Under the pieces are notes generated by a model. It searched no databases. It was given only the letters and a program-made list of their open reading frames with translations, and was not told the DNA's origin. Positions 53,901-56,482 of a stretch of DNA of 56,482 nucleotides are shown here, piece after piece. This DNA is from Porticoccaceae bacterium (GTDB lineage Bacteria; Pseudomonadota; Gammaproteobacteria; Pseudomonadales; Porticoccaceae): contig JAQWIR010000035.1 of the NCBI GenBank assembly GCA_029248755.1, positions 1-56,482 on the forward strand, given 5' to 3'. Made by a program: the position numbers and the translations under genes. Position 1 is the first letter of the stretch. Each line of letters opens with the position of its first letter.

Positions 53901-56240
53901 ATGTCGCGATTAAAAAGTTTTGTCATCACTGCCCTACTGTCACTTGGCATTAATAGCCTGGTAGTACTGCCTGCCTGTGCAGAAACACTAAGCTGGGATA
54001 TTGATAATGATGGCAATACTGATGCTTTAACCGATGGCTTGTTATTACTAAGATTTAGTTTTGAACTCACTGGTGATTCCCTTACCAGTGGCGCTATATC
54101 GGCAGGGTCTAATCTTTCTCCCTCAGAAGTAGAAACCAAACTGAATGCCACTCAAGCGATTGCTGATATTGATGGTAATGGTGAGGTTGATGCATTAACA
54201 GATGGCATACTACTTTTACGTTATTTATTTGATGTATCCGGTGATTCTTTAATTGATGGGGTTATATCGACTAATGCAACACGTAATACTGTATCTGCAA
54301 TAAATCAGTACATACAACAATATTTACCTATTTCTCGACTTAGCGCAAAGAGAGGCATTGGTTATGGCACAGGCGGAGGCCAGCAAGAGCTTTCTATTCA
54401 GGATTTAAGCCTTATTAACGAAAGAATGTCATGGTTTTATGACTGGAGTACGTCTTCTCCTGAATCAGTTAGAGGAATTTATCCATCCATGGGTATTGAT
54501 TTCACCCCAATGTTATGGGGTGCTGACTCCAACGAATTCAGCATGCGTCAATATCTTGATAATAATCCTGGCGTAAAATATTTACTTGGCTTTAATGAAC
54601 CTACACATTTAAATCAGGCCAATCTAACACCGCAACAAGCAGCTGATGCATGGCCTAAATTAGAGAGCATTGCTGATGACTATAATTTGCAATTAGTTAG
54701 CCCAGCTGTTGGCAACTCTACCCTTTATGGTGCATGGGATTATCTGGATGCTTTTTTTGCGGCATGCACTAACTGTCGAGTGGATTTTATTGCCGTGCAT
54801 AAATATGGAAAAGATCAAGAAAAATTTAAGGAGTTTGTAACTGAATCCTATCGATATGGAAAGCCAATCTGGGTAACAGAGTGGGCTGGTAACGGTGGCG
54901 GTGGCGGTGTCAATTGGCCACAGATACCGGAGGAACATATAGATTTTTTGGCCGATACAACGCGCTGGCTTGAGGCAGAAGATAACGTCTATAGATACGC
55001 TTGGTTTGTGGGGCGTAACAGACAGGGCATTGATAGTTTTCCTTATAACGGACTCTTAGGAGAAAATGGCGAAACAACGGCCCTAGGGGAGACCTATTTT
55101 TCTATACCCAGTAAGGGTTATACCTACCAAAGTGGCGCAATAATTCCAGCGGTGGGTGCGAACAATCTAGAGGGTTTTACCCACAATGAGGTTTCAGATG
55201 GCGATAATATTGTTGCAACAACCGCAGACACATCGGCTAATAGCTATTTAGAGTTTGATTTTAATATTCAAGAAGCACAAAACTATGTGCTTGAGATTAG
55301 AGTTGCATCCCCTTCTAATGCTTCACTTACCCTGTTACAGGGACAAGAAACGTTTGAAGCTATTCAAACTATCAATGTAGGGACAACGCCCAATTGGCAA
55401 ACTATTGTCTCTAACGCTTTTGAATTAAGCACAGGGAAGATAACTCTTCGAATTGAGGCAGACCCCACTATTGCAATAACCTCTGTTAAATTAGCTACCC
55501 CTAATAATTTGTCAGAAACACCGCCTACAGCGGGAATTACCGTTGGAGAAAGTCCAGATTTTATTGCTAGAGACGATACCACTTGGACCCATGTGATACC
55601 CTTAGTGTACTCATCAGATGGCGCATCAAGTCAAGGGACACAAACACTTTCGCTTAATATAACTGAATTACCGGATGATGGCGCTGGGTATAGAGTTATC
55701 AGAACAAATGCTAATGGCTTTTGGTTCAGTTCAAGTCGGGAAGAATTAGTGCTAGGCAATAACATCATTACCGTTGCCAGTGAAAACTTTGATAGACATG
55801 TCAGGATTCAGTTATCCAGTCCTGCTATTAGATTTGATTCACTATCTATCAATGAATCTCAAGTTTTACCGGATTCTGATTCTCAAGATACAGGGCAAAG
55901 TACAGAATTATCCGTGGGTGAAAGCGCAGCTTTTTCATCAACTAACAACGAAACATGGATAAAAGTGATTACATTAGCACTGGCTTCTGATGGAGCCTCA
56001 AGTCAGTCTAGCCAGACATTATCAATTAATATTACAGAGTTACCTGATGCTGGTGCGAGCTATCGTGTTTATAAAACAACAGCTAATGGCAATGATTACC
56101 TTAGTAATGGACAAGAATTAGTGCTTGGCGATAACAGTATTACAGTTACATCTGTCACTTTTGATAGAACAGTAAAAATTCAGGTATCAAGTGCTGACGT
56201 GAAATTTGACAGTCTTTCTGTGAATGGCAATCAGCTATAG
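53901..56240 (+). CDS. Secreted dockerin-like GH128 beta-1,3-glucanase with CBM and repeated beta modules
   Basis: This 779-residue exported protein has a signal peptide of about 27 residues, then a dockerin-like doublet (30-143: WDIDNDGNTDALTDG, DIDGNGEVDALTDG). A GH128-like catalytic core follows (about 148-395) with GFNEP (acid/base Glu233) and WVTEWAG (nucleophile Glu327). Next is a CBM6/35-like domain (about 400-535), then two homologous beta modules (about 545-655, 665-779; each with DGASSQ and LSLNITELPDDGAG or its variant, ending in FDSLS). GH128 enzymes cleave beta-1,3-glucans such as laminarin, which fits the GH16 enzyme 35 kb away. It is separated from the pilus genes by 213 bases with no gene. 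A weak hairpin (CTCACTTGAGTGAG) follows the stop. Confidence 0.9.
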   Translation: MSRLKSFVITALLSLGINSLVVLPACAETLSWDIDNDGNTDALTDGLLLLRFSFELTGDSLTSGAISAGSNLSPSEVETKLNATQAIADIDGNGEVDALTDGILLLRYLFDVSGDSLIDGVISTNATRNTVSAINQYIQQYLPISRLSAKRGIGYGTGGGQQELSIQDLSLINERMSWFYDWSTSSPESVRGIYPSMGIDFTPMLWGADSNEFSMRQYLDNNPGVKYLLGFNEPTHLNQANLTPQQAADAWPKLESIADDYNLQLVSPAVGNSTLYGAWDYLDAFFAACTNCRVDFIAVHKYGKDQEKFKEFVTESYRYGKPIWVTEWAGNGGGGGVNWPQIPEEHIDFLADTTRWLEAEDNVYRYAWFVGRNRQGIDSFPYNGLLGENGETTALGETYFSIPSKGYTYQSGAIIPAVGANNLEGFTHNEVSDGDNIVATTADTSANSYLEFDFNIQEAQNYVLEIRVASPSNASLTLLQGQETFEAIQTINVGTTPNWQTIVSNAFELSTGKITLRIEADPTIAITSVKLATPNNLSETPPTAGITVGESPDFIARDDTTWTHVIPLVYSSDGASSQGTQTLSLNITELPDDGAGYRVIRTNANGFWFSSSREELVLGNNIITVASENFDRHVRIQLSSPAIRFDSLSINESQVLPDSDSQDTGQSTELSVGESAAFSSTNNETWIKVITLALASDGASSQSSQTLSINITELPDAGASYRVYKTTANGNDYLSNGQELVLGDNSITVTSVTFDRTVKIQVSSADVKFDSLSVNGNQL

Positions 56241-56285
56241 CACTCACTTGAGTGAGAAGATAAGTATCTAAAAGACAAATAAAAT

Positions 56286-56361
56286 TGGAGCGGGAAACCG
56301 GGTTCGAACCGGCGACCTCAACCTTGGCAAGGTTGCGCTCTACCAACTGAGCTATTCCCCA
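56286..56361 (-). tRNA. tRNA-Gly(GCC) with mismatched acceptor-stem positions 1-2
   Basis: The 76-nt cloverleaf has an encoded CCA, D-arm GCTCAGTTGGTAGAGC, anticodon stem CAACC/GGTTG with loop TTGCCAA (anticodon complement of 56326-56328) and T-arm GCCGG TTCGAAC CCGGT. The 3' acceptor strand TTCCCGC is standard for this tRNA, but the 5' strand reads TGGGGAA instead of GCGGGAA, so pairs 1-72 and 2-71 cannot form. Its 3' end faces the accessory block to the left. It may be a pseudo-tRNA, a displaced copy or a site altered by insertion. I see nothing else in the last 121 bases. Confidence 0.8.
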
Positions 56362-56482
56362 ATGTGCTAAATCGTCAAAATGGAGTGATTGGAGTCAATA
56401 TAGAGAAACCTGTCGCAACAAAGGCACACAATCAAAGATACGCAAATGTACTACCCAAAATTCTCTTCAGTGTAACGATTTG

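Overview
The window looks like chromosomal DNA of an AT-rich marine gammaproteobacterium, probably of the Cellvibrionales/SAR92 type. The evidence is the gammaproteobacterial gene neighbourhoods (yceD divergent from yceF, rluC divergent from rne, comEC-msbA-lpxK-kdsB-LMW phosphatase-murB) next to secreted laminarin-type polysaccharide enzymes. Taxonomy is inferred from gene order and protein families only.

Layout. 1-6.3 kb is core: partial yceD, yceF, a HAD phosphatase, rluC and rne, then tRNA-Ser(UGA) at 6.34 kb. 6.4-25.1 kb is accessory and lies between tRNA-Ser and tRNA-Arg(CCU), whose 3' ends both face inward. It begins with degenerate repeats of the tRNA-Ser tail. A leftward exported-protease operon follows (C39-like lipoprotein, a duplicated lipoprotein cassette, and a subtilase split from its propeptide), then a Bax1-I membrane protein. 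Next come three large secreted modular proteins: a GH16 laminarinase with a CotH kinase domain, a di-haem oxidoreductase, and a scaffoldin-like protein with a cohesin-like module. All three carry the same unusual dockerin-like doublet. 25.3-40.3 kb is core again: rsmE, ygiQ, pabB, trmH, avtA, an AlkB-like gene, murB, LMW phosphatase, kdsB, lpxK, msbA and comEC.

40.3-53.7 kb is a second accessory block. A structured 618-base intergenic region is followed by a type IVb pilus operon: TcpQ-domain protein, secretin, PilO-like and PilP-position proteins, ATPase and platform. After these come three pilin-like proteins and a large Cys-rich/Gly-rich surface protein. One pilin-like protein ends in a phage-tail-spike S74 chaperone domain, and the last protein ends in a glycine-rich region like phage tail-fibre adhesins. 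At 53.9-56.2 kb a GH128 beta-1,3-glucanase again carries the dockerin-like doublet. The window ends with a tRNA-Gly(GCC) whose acceptor stem is mismatched at its first two positions.

How it may work together (inference). GH16, GH128, CBM6-like modules and the scaffoldin-like protein would form a secreted beta-1,3-glucan system, possibly assembled through cohesin/dockerin-like contacts, with a haem oxidoreductase attached. The pilus would provide surface attachment through a tip built from phage-fibre-like parts. The protease operon has an arrangement seen in effector/immunity loci (duplicated C-terminal fragment plus duplicated small lipoprotein), but its role is unknown. No integrase, transposase, prepilin peptidase or CRISPR array is visible in the window.
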